Part shown: one piece after another, positions 45,366 through 55,732 of the stretch
Layout: every line of letters starts with the position of its first letter
How positions within the stretch are numbered: position 1 is the stretch's first letter
Assembly: GCF_011100465.1 (NCBI RefSeq)
Contig: NZ_CP049740.1
Span: 124,001-188,000 of the forward strand
Direction: 5' to 3'
From: Jeotgalibaca arthritidis
GTDB lineage: Bacteria; Bacillota; Bacilli; Lactobacillales; Aerococcaceae
Length of the DNA: 64,000 nucleotides
The notes under the pieces: model-generated
The model's database searches: none
Told to the model about the DNA's origin: nothing
Seen by the model: the letters and a program-made list of their open reading frames with translations, nothing else
Made by a program: the position numbers and the translations under genes

Positions 45366-45930
45366 AACATTCATCCTTCCACATTTCATTTTTTTCTAAC
45401 CAGACACAAGCAATAGTCTGTGATGCTGCTACGACTGCCTTGTAACGCCCGTGATTATCGTAGGCACGAAAAAATAGCTTGCCTTCTTCGTTATAACCAT
45501 ACGCATAGACTAAGAGCCAATGATTTTTATAGGAACTATTCAATAACATATTCGTACCCACTATGACAGGTCCAGCACCTTCATCTAATAATTTGGGAAC
45601 CGTTCGTTCAGCTATCAGAGCAGTTTTAACACGCCATTCTGGTATATCAGCTAAGAGACGCCTAATACCAAAAGCAAGATCCCAAAAATAAGTCCCCTTA
45701 TAGGGAAGTAAATCATCAATAACTGTCTTCAAGCCATTTAATAACACATCCCGATTTAATGATTGTTTTGTTTCTTGATAAATGGCATCATGAATCAAAA
45801 CTGCACTGCAATAAGTGCCACAGATGCCAGGTTTTTGTTTATTGATCCAGCTACGATATTTGATAAACCGAGATGGTGGCAGTCCATGCCAATGTTTGGG
45901 TTCGTTGCTTACCTTTTTATATTTCCCCAT
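45352..45930 (-). CDS. C39-like cysteine-peptidase-fold protein, function unknown
   Basis: A 192-residue protein with no annotated role that I recall. Gln 32 and Cys 37 in [18 protein letters not shown], His 137 in [14 protein letters not shown] and Asp 158/Asn 159 in [14 protein letters not shown] are placed as in the C39 (papain-like) fold, with Gln five residues before Cys-Gly. No signal peptide is visible, so it should be cytosolic. It overlaps the gor start by 14 bases and is likely translated with it. A peptidase or amidase acting on a thiol peptide is possible but unproven. Confidence 0.65.
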   Translation of the reverse strand: MGKYKKVSNEPKHWHGLPPSRFIKYRSWINKQKPGICGTYCSAVLIHDAIYQETKQSLNRDVLLNGLKTVIDDLLPYKGTYFWDLAFGIRRLLADIPEWRVKTALIAERTVPKLLDEGAGPVIVGTNMLLNSSYKNHWLLVYAYGYNEEGKLFFRAYDNHGRYKAVVAASQTIACVWLEKNEMWKDECYERI

Positions 45931-45948
45931 AGCTTAATTTACACTCCC

Positions 45949-46518
45949 CTACATTAATCCTAAAAAATGAAGTAATACACTAGCTAAGCCACATAGAAAA
46001 ATAATAACAATTGAACCTACTCGATATTTCCTCAAAGTGATGAAGGCAATAGCGATCATAATCATTGCTGCAATATTTACGGTTATCGTTTGTATTCTGA
46101 GGCCTGATGTTTGAAAAACGGCTGTTATAAATAAACTAAATCCTGCTGCTGTAATCAAAGCGACTACCGCTGGACGAAGACCTGCTAAAACCCCCTGCAT
46201 AGCATCGACATTTCGATATTTATCATACAGCTTTGCTAATAACATGGCGATAATAATTGATGGCAGAATTGTTCCGGCGGTTGCAACCAACGATCCCATA
46301 AGACCACCCGTTTTAGTGCCAACAAAAGTAGCTGAATTAATAGCGATTGGTCCGGGAGTTATCTGTGAAATAGTTACAATATCAAGATACTCTTGGTGTG
46401 TTAATAAAGCGTATTTATTTACGACTTCATTCTCAATCAAAGGAAGCGATGCATAGCCACCACCAATTGCAAAGAGACCAATTTTAAAAAAAGCGACAAA
46501 CAAATTCCAGTAAATCAT
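45949..46518 (-). CDS. Chromate transporter family, short subunit
   Basis: A 189-residue half-size CHR protein with five to six helices. FAIGGGYASLPLIENEVV and ITPGPIAINSATFVG are the family motifs. It pairs with the next gene upstream (3-base gap), as in B. subtilis ywrA/ywrB, whose products together export chromate. Substrate in this organism is not shown. Confidence 0.87.
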   Translation of the reverse strand: MIYWNLFVAFFKIGLFAIGGGYASLPLIENEVVNKYALLTHQEYLDIVTISQITPGPIAINSATFVGTKTGGLMGSLVATAGTILPSIIIAMLLAKLYDKYRNVDAMQGVLAGLRPAVVALITAAGFSLFITAVFQTSGLRIQTITVNIAAMIMIAIAFITLRKYRVGSIVIIFLCGLASVLLHFLGLM

Positions 46519-46521
46519 CTA

Positions 46522-47094
46522 TTAACGCCTCCTTCTCAATCGTAATATGTTATTGATAAACCCCAATGTTCCAGCTACAAAAATAATTAAAATGACATTT
46601 ATATCAAAAAAGACAGCAGCCATAAATGAGCCTATAAGAATAAGCGTGGTCACCCAATCTTTCATTTTAAGAACATCTTGTATCATTTTATAAACAACAT
46701 TAGCAATAACTGCTACAACACCAATCTGCATTCCTACCATTAAAGCTGAAATTAACGGATTATCACGAAAAGCTAAATAAAAGTAGGAAATAATTGTAAT
46801 AAGGAAGAGTGGTGGGCTAACTGTTCCCACTACTGTGACAATTGCACCTGAAACACCAGCTATTCTGTAACCAACTAATATAGATGTATTGACGGCTAGT
46901 GCACCTGGAATAGATTGCGCGATTGCTACAAGATCAAGCATTTCTTCGGTTTCAATCCATGCAAGTTCTTCAACAAATTTTTTCTGCATTAAGGGGACAA
47001 TGACGTAGCCACCACCTACAGTAAATGCGCTTAAAACAAATGTCGTTTTTAATAATATCCAATAGGTCTCTCTTGTTTTTTCGTTTCGTTGCAC
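46522..47094 (-). CDS. Chromate transporter family, long subunit
   Basis: A 190-residue CHR half-transporter: TVGGGYVIVPLMQKKFVEE and SIPGALAVNTSILVGYRIAG are the conserved segments, and five to six helices follow. The start is taken as GTG at 47,092-47,094, with GGAGGT exactly 6 bases upstream; the longer ATG frame to 47,121 contains that site within it and is rejected. It is the first gene of the pair. Confidence 0.87.
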   Translation of the reverse strand: MQRNEKTRETYWILLKTTFVLSAFTVGGGYVIVPLMQKKFVEELAWIETEEMLDLVAIAQSIPGALAVNTSILVGYRIAGVSGAIVTVVGTVSPPLFLITIISYFYLAFRDNPLISALMVGMQIGVVAVIANVVYKMIQDVLKMKDWVTTLILIGSFMAAVFFDINVILIIFVAGTLGFINNILRLRRRR

Positions 47095-47233
47095 ATGATG
47101 ACCTCCATAAAATTGATTCATATATCAATTTTAGCATTGTTGTATGTTATTGTAAAAAAACCTGTTTGAGCAAAATGGCCGAATCTATTGACTAAATATG
47201 ATAAACTAAACGCAAGGAAAGGGGTTTTAAGTA

Positions 47234-47566
47234 ATGAAACTAACATTTACAGACACCGCTATTGAAGCTTTAAAGAAACGTGACATGACCCAATCATTGA
47301 GTTTATTTTACTATACCGATTCGGATTGCGGATGCCCAAGTTCAGGGATTTTCGCATTAAGAAGTCATGATGATTTGGATACGATTTATGATGCGATTGT
47401 CGAAACAAATATAGGTGATATCATTGCTCAAAAATGGGCTCTTGTCTATTTAGATACTGACAATGTGATTGATTATAAAGAGAGTCAAGGAACATTTATT
47501 TTAAAGAGTGAACGTGGCTATTTAAATATGAATCTACCAGTTGAAGACAAGCGAAAAGACCATTAA
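47234..47566 (+). CDS. HesB/YqkB-like iron-sulfur cluster biosynthesis family protein
   Basis: A 110-residue protein of the Fe-S_biosyn fold. DSDCGCPSSGIFAL (Cys 32, Cys 34) and QGTFILKSERGYLNMNL are typical of the YqkB branch, which keeps the fold but differs from IscA in its cysteine pattern. Role in iron-sulfur assembly is presumed. GGAAAGGGG precedes the ATG. Single gene followed by a terminator. Confidence 0.78.
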   Translation: MKLTFTDTAIEALKKRDMTQSLSLFYYTDSDCGCPSSGIFALRSHDDLDTIYDAIVETNIGDIIAQKWALVYLDTDNVIDYKESQGTFILKSERGYLNMNLPVEDKRKDH

Positions 47567-47569
47567 AAA

Positions 47570-47613
47570 AATCCAGACCTACTGCCGTATAGCAGCATGG
47601 ACTGGATTTTTTA
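47570..47613. terminator. Bidirectional terminator, HesB-like gene and glpF
   Basis: Stem AAAAAATCCAG / CTGGATTTTTT with an inner CTGC/GCAG pair. Confidence 0.85.
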
Positions 47614-47619
47614 CTTTAA

Positions 47620-48324
47620 TTAAATAATACCGTAAACAAGAACAGCTAGAATAGCTCCTAGGATCGGTCCAACAACTGGAATCCAAGCATATTTCCAGTC
47701 TGAATCACCTTTGTTAGGGATTGGTAGTAATGCGTGAGCGATACGAGGGCCTAGGTCACGAGCAGGGTTAATCGCATAACCTGTCGTACCACCTAATGAT
47801 AACCCAATTCCGATAATTAAAACACCAGTAATCAAGTTACCTGCCCATGGGAATGTATCGTAGTTAGAGAATGATAAAATACCAAACATTAATACAAATG
47901 TTCCAATTGCTTCACTGATAACGTTGCTAATTGGGTTGTAAATTTCTGCTCCAGTAGAGAACGTTCCTAAAATAGCACCTTGATCTTCAGTAATGTCATA
48001 GTGAGATTTGTATTGTAGCCAAACAAGCACTGCACCAGCGAATGCTCCAAGCATTTGAGCTACGATGTAAGGTAAAACTGATCCCCATGCTAATGATCCA
48101 TTAATAGCAAAAGCGATTGTTACTGCAGGGTTTAAATGAGCTGGACTCATGTAACCTGATACGAATGCACCAATTGTTACTGCGATACCCCATCCAATTG
48201 TAATAGACAGCCAACCCGCTCCATTACTCTTTGTTTTGCTTAGTAAATTACCTGCTACGATACCGTTTCCAAGTAATACTAAAACTAAAGTCCCTAGGAA
48301 TTCTCCTAAAAATTCTACTCCCAT
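47620..48324 (-). CDS. glpF: Glycerol uptake facilitator
   Basis: A 234-residue aquaglyceroporin with six helices and both half-helix motifs: HLNPAVTIAF (NPA) and YAINPARDLGPR (NPAR; the Asp after the Arg marks glycerol channels). It lets glycerol diffuse in for GlpK. It is last in glpK-glpO-glpF; the 85-base gap after glpO contains an imperfect stem (about 48,343-48,390) without a T run, possibly a processing or stabilising hairpin. Confidence 0.95.
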   Translation of the reverse strand: MGVEFLGEFLGTLVLVLLGNGIVAGNLLSKTKSNGAGWLSITIGWGIAVTIGAFVSGYMSPAHLNPAVTIAFAINGSLAWGSVLPYIVAQMLGAFAGAVLVWLQYKSHYDITEDQGAILGTFSTGAEIYNPISNVISEAIGTFVLMFGILSFSNYDTFPWAGNLITGVLIIGIGLSLGGTTGYAINPARDLGPRIAHALLPIPNKGDSDWKYAWIPVVGPILGAILAVLVYGII

Positions 48325-48409
48325 ATTCTTTTTCTCCTTATGAGATGGAAGTCTCAGCCCCTATTTAAGAGGCTGATCCTCATCTTTTTTATTTTTTTAA
48401 GCTAATTTA

Positions 48410-50239
48410 TTAGTTTGCTGCTTTTAATTCTCTTAAATCACTTTCAGCCAAAACACGGTCCAATTCAGCAAGATGTGCTGCTTGTTCTTCTTCGCTCCAG
48501 CCTAGGTATTTCGCCATTTCATTTGCAATCGGTTGGATTAAATCATCCATTGTTTCGCGCATGAATAGCAAGTGATTTGTTCTTCTTAAGAAGTAGTCAA
48601 CTGGTGTTAATACCATTTCTTCACGCATTGCATAGTGAAGAACAAGTGTATCACGTAGTGTTAAGCCTTCAACAGCCTCAAGTTCGTTTGCTAAATTAAA
48701 GACACGAGGTGCGTTTGAACCAAACACATTGGCAATGTAACGTGCATCTGCAATATCTAAGCCACGTTTCACACCAAGTTGTGCGAATGTTTCTAATTCG
48801 GATTCAACGTTAGCTGGGTTTAATTCGCCGCCTGAAACTGGGTATGTTTTTGAATTAATGAGTCTGTAGTGACGGCTGTGTTGCTCTGCTAATATCTCAA
48901 TGATTTTACGCATAGCACCTTCTGCCATTTTACGGTAGTCAGTTATTTTACCACCTGCTAACGTTACTAAGCCGTTGTCATCAATATCAAGCGAGCTTCC
49001 GCGAGAAATAGATGATGGATTTTTCTCTGATGTATTGCTTTCTATTGCAAGAATTGATTCTGTTACATCATCACGACTCGCTTCTTTGTTTAAATAACGG
49101 CTAACTGTTGAAATCAAGTTATCGAAACTTTCTTCTGAGATTGAACCATTATCACCACCATTGTAATCAGACGCATTATTTCCTGAAATAAGTGGTCTTA
49201 GGCCTGCCCAGCTGCTTTCTATATCATCTAGTGTAATATTAACATCTGGGAAGCGGTTATTAACGATTCCTAATAGGTAGTCCACGTCTTCTTGGGTTAC
49301 AATTGGGTGTTTCAAGTCACCCCTGTAATCTGTATCCGTTGTACCGAAGTAAGTTTTGTTTTCGCGTGGAATAACAAATACCATACGGCCGTCGCCTAAA
49401 CCAGTATCAAAATATGTTGCATTAGGTACTTTAATTTTGCTGTTATCAATCACAAGGTGAACACCTTTAGTTGGGCGCATTTGTTGGATTTGTTGTTCAT
49501 CGTTATCTAGGTTACGAACAACATCACTCCAAGGTCCTGTTGTATTGATCACGATACGAGCTTTAATCTCGAAATGATTTCCTGTGAGAACGTCCTCAGC
49601 TTTTACACCAATTACTTTGCCTTTTTCATCTTTCAAGTAGCCAACAGCTTTCACACGGCTAGCAACTAATGCACCATCTTGGTTAGCACGTTTAATATTT
49701 TCAATCACTAAGCGTGCATCGTTGTTACGATAGTCTAGGTATTCCCCCCCACCTAACAAGCCTTCTTGTTTTAACTGAGGAGCACGTTCTAGAACTTCTT
49801 CTTTTGTTAGTTCTTTATTTGCTAATGGTGTGCCTGTTACACCAGCTAACAAATCATACAAGTCCATTGCAACTTTCAAGCGGAATTGGCTGAATGTTGA
49901 GCCTGGCTCATCATAAACTGGTAATAGCATACGGTCTGCTTTAGGAATATGCGGTGCAATTTGTTGAACGACTGCTCTTTCTTTTACAGTATCTGAAACA
50001 ACCTCAACATCAAATTGTTTCAAATAGCGGATACCACCGTGAACTAATTTAGTTGAACGGCTACTTGTTCCTTCTGCAAAGTCCTGCATCTCAATTAGAC
50101 CTGTTTCCAATCCACTTGCTGCAGATTGCAAAGCAACACCTGCACCAGTGATTCCCCCACCAATGACTAGTAGGTCAAGTGTACGATCTTGCAACTTTTC
50201 AATTGCCCTTTGACGTGTTTCTTTTGAAAATCTCATCAT
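48410..50239 (-). CDS. glpO: Alpha-glycerophosphate oxidase
   Basis: A 609-residue FAD enzyme that oxidises glycerol 3-phosphate to dihydroxyacetone phosphate with O2, giving hydrogen peroxide. LLVIGGGITGAGVALQSA is the FAD loop; STKLVHGGIRYLKQFDVEV and GKITDYRKMAEGAM are conserved. Its roughly 50-residue insert near 355-405 and its length match lactic acid bacterial GlpO rather than the shorter dehydrogenase GlpD. An AAGGAG site precedes the ATG. It lies between glpK and glpF. Confidence 0.92.
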   Translation of the reverse strand: MMRFSKETRQRAIEKLQDRTLDLLVIGGGITGAGVALQSAASGLETGLIEMQDFAEGTSSRSTKLVHGGIRYLKQFDVEVVSDTVKERAVVQQIAPHIPKADRMLLPVYDEPGSTFSQFRLKVAMDLYDLLAGVTGTPLANKELTKEEVLERAPQLKQEGLLGGGEYLDYRNNDARLVIENIKRANQDGALVASRVKAVGYLKDEKGKVIGVKAEDVLTGNHFEIKARIVINTTGPWSDVVRNLDNDEQQIQQMRPTKGVHLVIDNSKIKVPNATYFDTGLGDGRMVFVIPRENKTYFGTTDTDYRGDLKHPIVTQEDVDYLLGIVNNRFPDVNITLDDIESSWAGLRPLISGNNASDYNGGDNGSISEESFDNLISTVSRYLNKEASRDDVTESILAIESNTSEKNPSSISRGSSLDIDDNGLVTLAGGKITDYRKMAEGAMRKIIEILAEQHSRHYRLINSKTYPVSGGELNPANVESELETFAQLGVKRGLDIADARYIANVFGSNAPRVFNLANELEAVEGLTLRDTLVLHYAMREEMVLTPVDYFLRRTNHLLFMRETMDDLIQPIANEMAKYLGWSEEEQAAHLAELDRVLAESDLRELKAAN

Positions 50240-50250
50240 TTAATCTCTCC

Positions 50251-51780
<1,530 letters not shown>

Positions 51781-51793
51781 TTAATTTTATGGA

Positions 51794-51807
51794 TGATAAT
51801 GCTTTCA
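51794..51807 (-). promoter_or_regulatory. cre-like CcpA site at the glpK start region
   Basis: On the minus strand TGAAAGCATTATCA matches the lactococcal cre pattern at 13 of 14. It lies just downstream of a possible -10 box, TATACA (51,811-51,816), where it would block transcription. A second, weaker copy, TGAGAGCACTTTCA, is at about 51,879-51,892 on the plus strand. Confidence 0.55.
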
Positions 51808-51916
51808 TTTGTATAGACAGTTTACCGTTTATCTGCTTGGTGTAACTATCGTTTTTTTTAAATTTTTTAAAAAAAATGAGAGCACTTTCATGAAAGCTTT
51901 ACTGTATCAACGCTAA

Positions 51917-51952
51917 AACCAGTTTCTAACAGTGAGAAACTGGTTATTTTTT
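51917..51952. terminator. Terminator-like hairpin next to repeat copy 1
   Basis: Stem AACCAGTTTCT / AGAAACTGGTT, with ATTTTTT on the plus side and AAAA on the other. No plus-strand gene ends here; on the minus strand it could terminate the Mga-type gene through the repeat. Confidence 0.6.
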
Positions 51953-52111
51953 ATAGACTAGGGGATTATAAGTTCAGCCATCAATGTCTAGCTCCCAAGT
52001 CCTGGCCTACTGAAAAAAAGATAAATTTGCCCCATTGCGCGCTTCGCTGCTCATTCAGGGTCAAATTTCCTATTTTTTCATAGGCCAAGGCGGACTTGTC
52101 CGCTTTTCTTA
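51946..52111 (+). repeat. Hairpin repeat, copy 1 (166 bp)
   Basis: Shares near-identical sequence, in inverted orientation, with 55,083-55,298. It starts at the T run of a terminator-like hairpin (ATTTTTTATAGACTAGGGG) and ends after GGCGGACTTGTCCGCTTTTC. Inside, CAAGTCC-t-GGCCTA (51,996 onward) pairs with TAGGCC-aaggc-GGACTTG (to 52,098), with further A/T arms, so the unit is a long imperfect palindrome. Compared with copy 2 it lacks about 50 bases of the loop. The end overlaps the stop codon of the Mga-type gene. Confidence 0.85.
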
Positions 52112-53569
52112 CTTATTTTTATCAGATAAATAGCGATCAATGAGCGCTTCTAGTCGTTGAATATCAAATGAATTAGGCGCTCCCTTTAAAAAGTAATAGG
52201 GAAAATGATAGCTTTGATCGTAGACATTCGAAATAACAAGATCAAATTTCCTTTTTCTTTCAAATGGTTCAATCAAAACTAAGCGATTAACTTCGAGAGT
52301 CTGACGGAGCACTGATAGTACAGGTAATCGCTTCGTTTCAGACCCCGTCAAATCAACTCCAATCATCAAACTGCGAGGAGTTTGATAAATAACAAATGAT
52401 AAGACTTCAATCAACCGCCATTTTATTTTGATGTATAAGTCGCCTAAAGCTTGTATCTTTTTTTGATAAAGGTCTTCTACAACTGACTGAATAATCTTCT
52501 CAGCTAAATCGGCGTACTCTAGATACATACTGCTCGCAACAATGGATAAATCTTGATTGGTTCGATAAGCGCGATCAAGTAAAGCGCCTTTAAAAAAATA
52601 CAATTGACCTAGCACTTGATTAAGGGTATACATTCCCTGTTCACTTAAGTTTTCTTCTGAAGAAATAATCGTACGGACGACTCTTAATCCTGTCGTTGTT
52701 GCATCGCTCACTGGTCCGCCATAGCCGAGTTTGCGCTCCATAACATGAGGAGGCAAAATAGACATAGACGTCACAAATATAAATTGACACATGGCCTCTT
52801 CTTCTTCAATTTCTAGAGCATATCGGCTTAAATAGCGCAACATTTGTTGGCGTACTTGTTGGTAAAATCGATGGGGTAAATAGACCGTCATTAACTGCTT
52901 TAAGTGTTTAAAATTTTTCTTTCGAATACCTATCCGCTTTTTGGTAATTGAAAACCATAGGCCTAGCTTAAACTGGTTTGTTTTAGATATTTCACTCGCC
53001 CAAAATTGTTGCAGCGCATCCATAATCTCTGTAAATTGCGTTAACCGAAAACGGTGTGATAATTCTTTTTTAGGTATCGTTAGCCAAAAAAGTTGGTAAA
53101 AGAAATAACGAATCTGATGCTCTTCGCCTTTTAAACGGCCATTTTTGATACTAAGCCCAAACTCCTCTAACAAGCTATTGAGAGTCGACAGCTGACGGTG
53201 CAGTGTTGCTTCACTCACTAATAAGGCTTGAGCCAATTTTTGAACGGTAACTTCTTCGTACTGATAGAGATAGGTTAGAATTTTATTTTTGATTGAAAAA
53301 GGTAATAAGAGCTGGATGAGGTCTTCTTTAGTAACATGGTCACCCATCTGAAGCATGAGACGGTCATTTTCAAACTGAATCGACAGTTCAAACTGATTAG
53401 TTTGTGCTAATTCATTTAAATCGTCAATATATTTCAGTAATGTCGAACGTGATAGTGACGTTTTAGCCAACACGTCCTTTAATTCTGCCTCAATAGGTTG
53501 ATTCATGAGCGTTGAAATAAGCATCAACTGGCTCTTTTCTCTCTTTTCAAATAGATCCTCTAGCTGCAT
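52109..53569 (-). CDS. Mga-type helix-turn-helix transcriptional regulator
   Basis: A 486-residue regulator. Two N-terminal HTH segments (SLSRSTLLKYIDDLNELA and VSEATLHRQLSTLNSLLEEF, about residues 20-125) are followed by a long helical region like the PRD/Mga-type core, as in streptococcal and enterococcal Mga relatives that sense carbohydrate-linked signals. ATG at 53,567-53,569 is 9 bases from AGAGG; the ATG two codons earlier is too close. The start overlaps the upstream oxidoreductase gene, so the two are co-transcribed. No obvious virulence or sugar gene is adjacent. Confidence 0.75.
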   Translation of the reverse strand: MQLEDLFEKREKSQLMLISTLMNQPIEAELKDVLAKTSLSRSTLLKYIDDLNELAQTNQFELSIQFENDRLMLQMGDHVTKEDLIQLLLPFSIKNKILTYLYQYEEVTVQKLAQALLVSEATLHRQLSTLNSLLEEFGLSIKNGRLKGEEHQIRYFFYQLFWLTIPKKELSHRFRLTQFTEIMDALQQFWASEISKTNQFKLGLWFSITKKRIGIRKKNFKHLKQLMTVYLPHRFYQQVRQQMLRYLSRYALEIEEEEAMCQFIFVTSMSILPPHVMERKLGYGGPVSDATTTGLRVVRTIISSEENLSEQGMYTLNQVLGQLYFFKGALLDRAYRTNQDLSIVASSMYLEYADLAEKIIQSVVEDLYQKKIQALGDLYIKIKWRLIEVLSFVIYQTPRSLMIGVDLTGSETKRLPVLSVLRQTLEVNRLVLIEPFERKRKFDLVISNVYDQSYHFPYYFLKGAPNSFDIQRLEALIDRYLSDKNK

Positions 53570-54908
53570 CCTCATTCACCTCTTTCACTCGTTTTTCATA
53601 ACATGAAAAAGCTGCTGCATACAAAACTGGATTAATCACAGACACCATAGAATAATACAGGCAATCTTGAAAAGCTAAATCACGATCAGTCATAGCTGCC
53701 TTTATTGCAATTGCAATGGTATCAGCTAAAGGCAAGATGTCAGTTTCTGAATAGAGCTGTGCCCCTAGCAACTGCCCACTTTCTTTTTTTACAATCAATT
53801 TAATGGTAACTGGAACTTGGTTGATATCTTCTTGTTGATAAATGCTTGTTCTAATATTGTGGTAAAGCTTGGCTTCTTCCTCCGTCAACCCCACGCTTGC
53901 CATAAACAAACCAAACAGCTGTGAACCAACAATACGAACAACATCCGTCATTTTCTCATTCATGCCTAACGCATTCATAGCTGCTAATCGACCAGTCATA
54001 ATGGCATTATTAACAAAAGGAAGATAGTAATCCCTATTTGTTCCTGCATATGGCACACGAATTAAATCGCCTACTGCATAAATGTGGTCCGCACTAGTTT
54101 GCAAGTAATCATCAACAACGATTGTGCGATCGAGATGTGTTTCAAGTTTTTCTTCTATTAGTTGGCTGTTCGGCCGAAAATTATTGGCTAGAACAACATG
54201 ATCTGATCGAAGTGCTTGTTGTTGAGTTGTGAAGGTAATCAAGCTACCCTTCTCTTCCTTAATCGCTTCGACTTGTTGATTTTTATAAATCGTAATACCA
54301 CGATTAATTATCCGTTTTTCCAATTCCTCTACCATTTCTGGATCATAATATTTAAATGCCAAGCTCTCAAACGCTTCAACTATGGTCAGCTTTTTTCCAG
54401 CCGAATGATAGGCATCCGCTGCTTCTAGCCCTACTTGTCCACCGCCCACAATTAAAATATGTTTAGACTCTTCTAACTTAGCTTGGCTGTCTAGACTTGC
54501 AGCCCATGACTTAGTCGTTAAAACACGAGGGTGGTTGGCACCAATTATCCGCTCGGATGTTTGTCTCGCTCCCATCGCTAGAATTAATTTATTAAAATGA
54601 ATCGTCTCTGTCTTTTCTTGATAATGAACCGCTAATTGTCGATTTTCCGTATCAATATCAACCACTTCATGTCCTAATAATAATTCAATGCCATTAACAA
54701 CTAAACTTTCTTTATTCACCATCATTTTGTCATTAATCTGTTTTATTCTTCCTTTTAAAACCATATTAATACTACTCGGAATAAATCCCAATTGGTCTTC
54801 TCTGTCAATAAGTATGACCTTTGCAGATGGATTTAGTCTTTTTAAGGTTAAGGCACTGGATATGCCTGCAAAAGACGCACCAATAATCGCTATTGTTAAT
54901 TGACTCAT
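53547..54908 (-). CDS. FAD-dependent pyridine nucleotide oxidoreductase, Nox-like without the redox cysteine
   Basis: A 453-residue protein of the NADH oxidase/CoA-disulfide reductase family. IAIIGASFAGISSAL is the FAD loop, ILIVGGGQVGLEAADAYHSA the NADH loop, and YAVGDLI the second FAD contact. In family members a cysteine in FLSCG (about 42) is redox active; here the segment reads LGFIPSSINMV, with Ser 45/46 and no Cys. The enzyme may reduce another acceptor or have lost activity. ATG at 54,906-54,908 has AAGGG 10 bases upstream. It forms an operon with the Mga-type regulator, both bracketed by inverted repeats. Confidence 0.82.
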   Translation of the reverse strand: MSQLTIAIIGASFAGISSALTLKRLNPSAKVILIDREDQLGFIPSSINMVLKGRIKQINDKMMVNKESLVVNGIELLLGHEVVDIDTENRQLAVHYQEKTETIHFNKLILAMGARQTSERIIGANHPRVLTTKSWAASLDSQAKLEESKHILIVGGGQVGLEAADAYHSAGKKLTIVEAFESLAFKYYDPEMVEELEKRIINRGITIYKNQQVEAIKEEKGSLITFTTQQQALRSDHVVLANNFRPNSQLIEEKLETHLDRTIVVDDYLQTSADHIYAVGDLIRVPYAGTNRDYYLPFVNNAIMTGRLAAMNALGMNEKMTDVVRIVGSQLFGLFMASVGLTEEEAKLYHNIRTSIYQQEDINQVPVTIKLIVKKESGQLLGAQLYSETDILPLADTIAIAIKAAMTDRDLAFQDCLYYSMVSVINPVLYAAAFSCYEKRVKEVNEDAARGSI

Positions 54909-54953
54909 CACTGTCAATCCCTTCATCCTGTAATCGCTCTTATTATTCATCAC

Positions 54954-55082
54954 TATCTTACCAATGTTTTCACTTCGATAGAATAGCGTATGCTAGAAAT
55001 TGATAAACTTCTAATAAAAAGGTAAGTCATTAAAGGTGAAGAGTGACTAGAATCAAATTTTTATCGTCCTATTCACTCTAAA
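54954..55082. other. Upstream region of the FAD oxidoreductase operon
   Basis: No gene is seen. It has two direct repeats AAAGGTAAG and AAAGGTGAAG spaced 14 bases (about 55,018-55,043) within an AGTCA...TGACT dyad, which could be a regulator site. With the repeat copy 2 it makes a 425-base gap without genes. Confidence 0.35.
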
Positions 55083-55298
55083 TAAGAAAAGCGGACAAGT
55101 CCGCCTTGGCCTATGAAAAAATAGGAAATTTGACCCTAAATTGTCAGGAGACTTCACGCTTCAGCGGGTTAGTCGAATGATATGCGTTAGCGAGCAGCGA
55201 AGCGCGCAATGGGGCAAATTTATCTTTTTTTCAGTAGGCCAGGACTTGGGAGCTAGACATTGATGGCTGAACTTATAATCCCCTAGTCTATAAAAAAT
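55083..55298 (-). repeat. Hairpin repeat, copy 2 (216 bp)
   Basis: Inverted copy of 51,946-52,111 with an intact loop of about 75 bases. CAAGTCC (55,096-55,102) with GGACTTG (55,242-55,248), GGCCTA with TAGGCC, GAAAAAA with TTTTTTC and AAATTTG with CAAATTT form a long imperfect stem. On the minus strand it starts at the T run of the VOC gene terminator. Its presence twice, each time at a terminator, suggests a small mobile or MITE-like unit. Confidence 0.85.
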
Positions 55299-55320
55299 CA
55301 GGAAGCATTTAGCTTCCTGA
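55291..55320 (-). terminator. Terminator of the VOC gene, joined to repeat copy 2
   Basis: Stem TCAGGAAG / CTTCCTGA with six U on the minus strand; the U run is also the first bases of the repeat. Confidence 0.85.
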
Positions 55321-55334
55321 CTCCATTTAAATCA

Positions 55335-55715
55335 TTATTCATGTAGTTCTAAAGGTAATTGATCGGGATCTCTGAAAAAAGTAAAGCGTTTATTATCCTT
55401 TTCATCAATCCGAATTGCTTCGCACGAAATACCATGACTCTCTAAATGCTTAATGGCCGCATCAAAATCCTCTACTTGAAAGCACAAATGTCTTAATCCG
55501 GTTGCTTCTGGACTAGTCGGACGTTGTGGCGGATTTGGAAAAGAGAATAATTCAATTTGGCTATTACCTAGCTGCAAATCTAACATATAAGAGTCTCTTT
55601 CTTTTCGATAGGTTTCTCTAATAACAGGCAACCCAAGTATTTCTGTATAAAAGTGTTTTGAAACTTGATAATCAGATGCGATAATCGCAACATGGTGAAT
55701 CTGTTTAATATTCAT
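55335..55715 (-). CDS. VOC-family metalloenzyme (YaeR-like)
   Basis: A 126-residue glyoxalase-fold protein. Metal ligands His 8, Glu 55, His 76 and Glu 123 are all present, as in the single-chain lactoylglutathione lyase-like YaeR group. Substrate is unknown. It follows the 395-residue membrane-anchored gene by 17 bases, so it may be the last gene of the GntR/ABC operon. Confidence 0.85.
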   Translation of the reverse strand: MNIKQIHHVAIIASDYQVSKHFYTEILGLPVIRETYRKERDSYMLDLQLGNSQIELFSFPNPPQRPTSPEATGLRHLCFQVEDFDAAIKHLESHGISCEAIRIDEKDNKRFTFFRDPDQLPLELHE

Positions 55716-55732
55716 AGTGGCTAACTCCCCTT

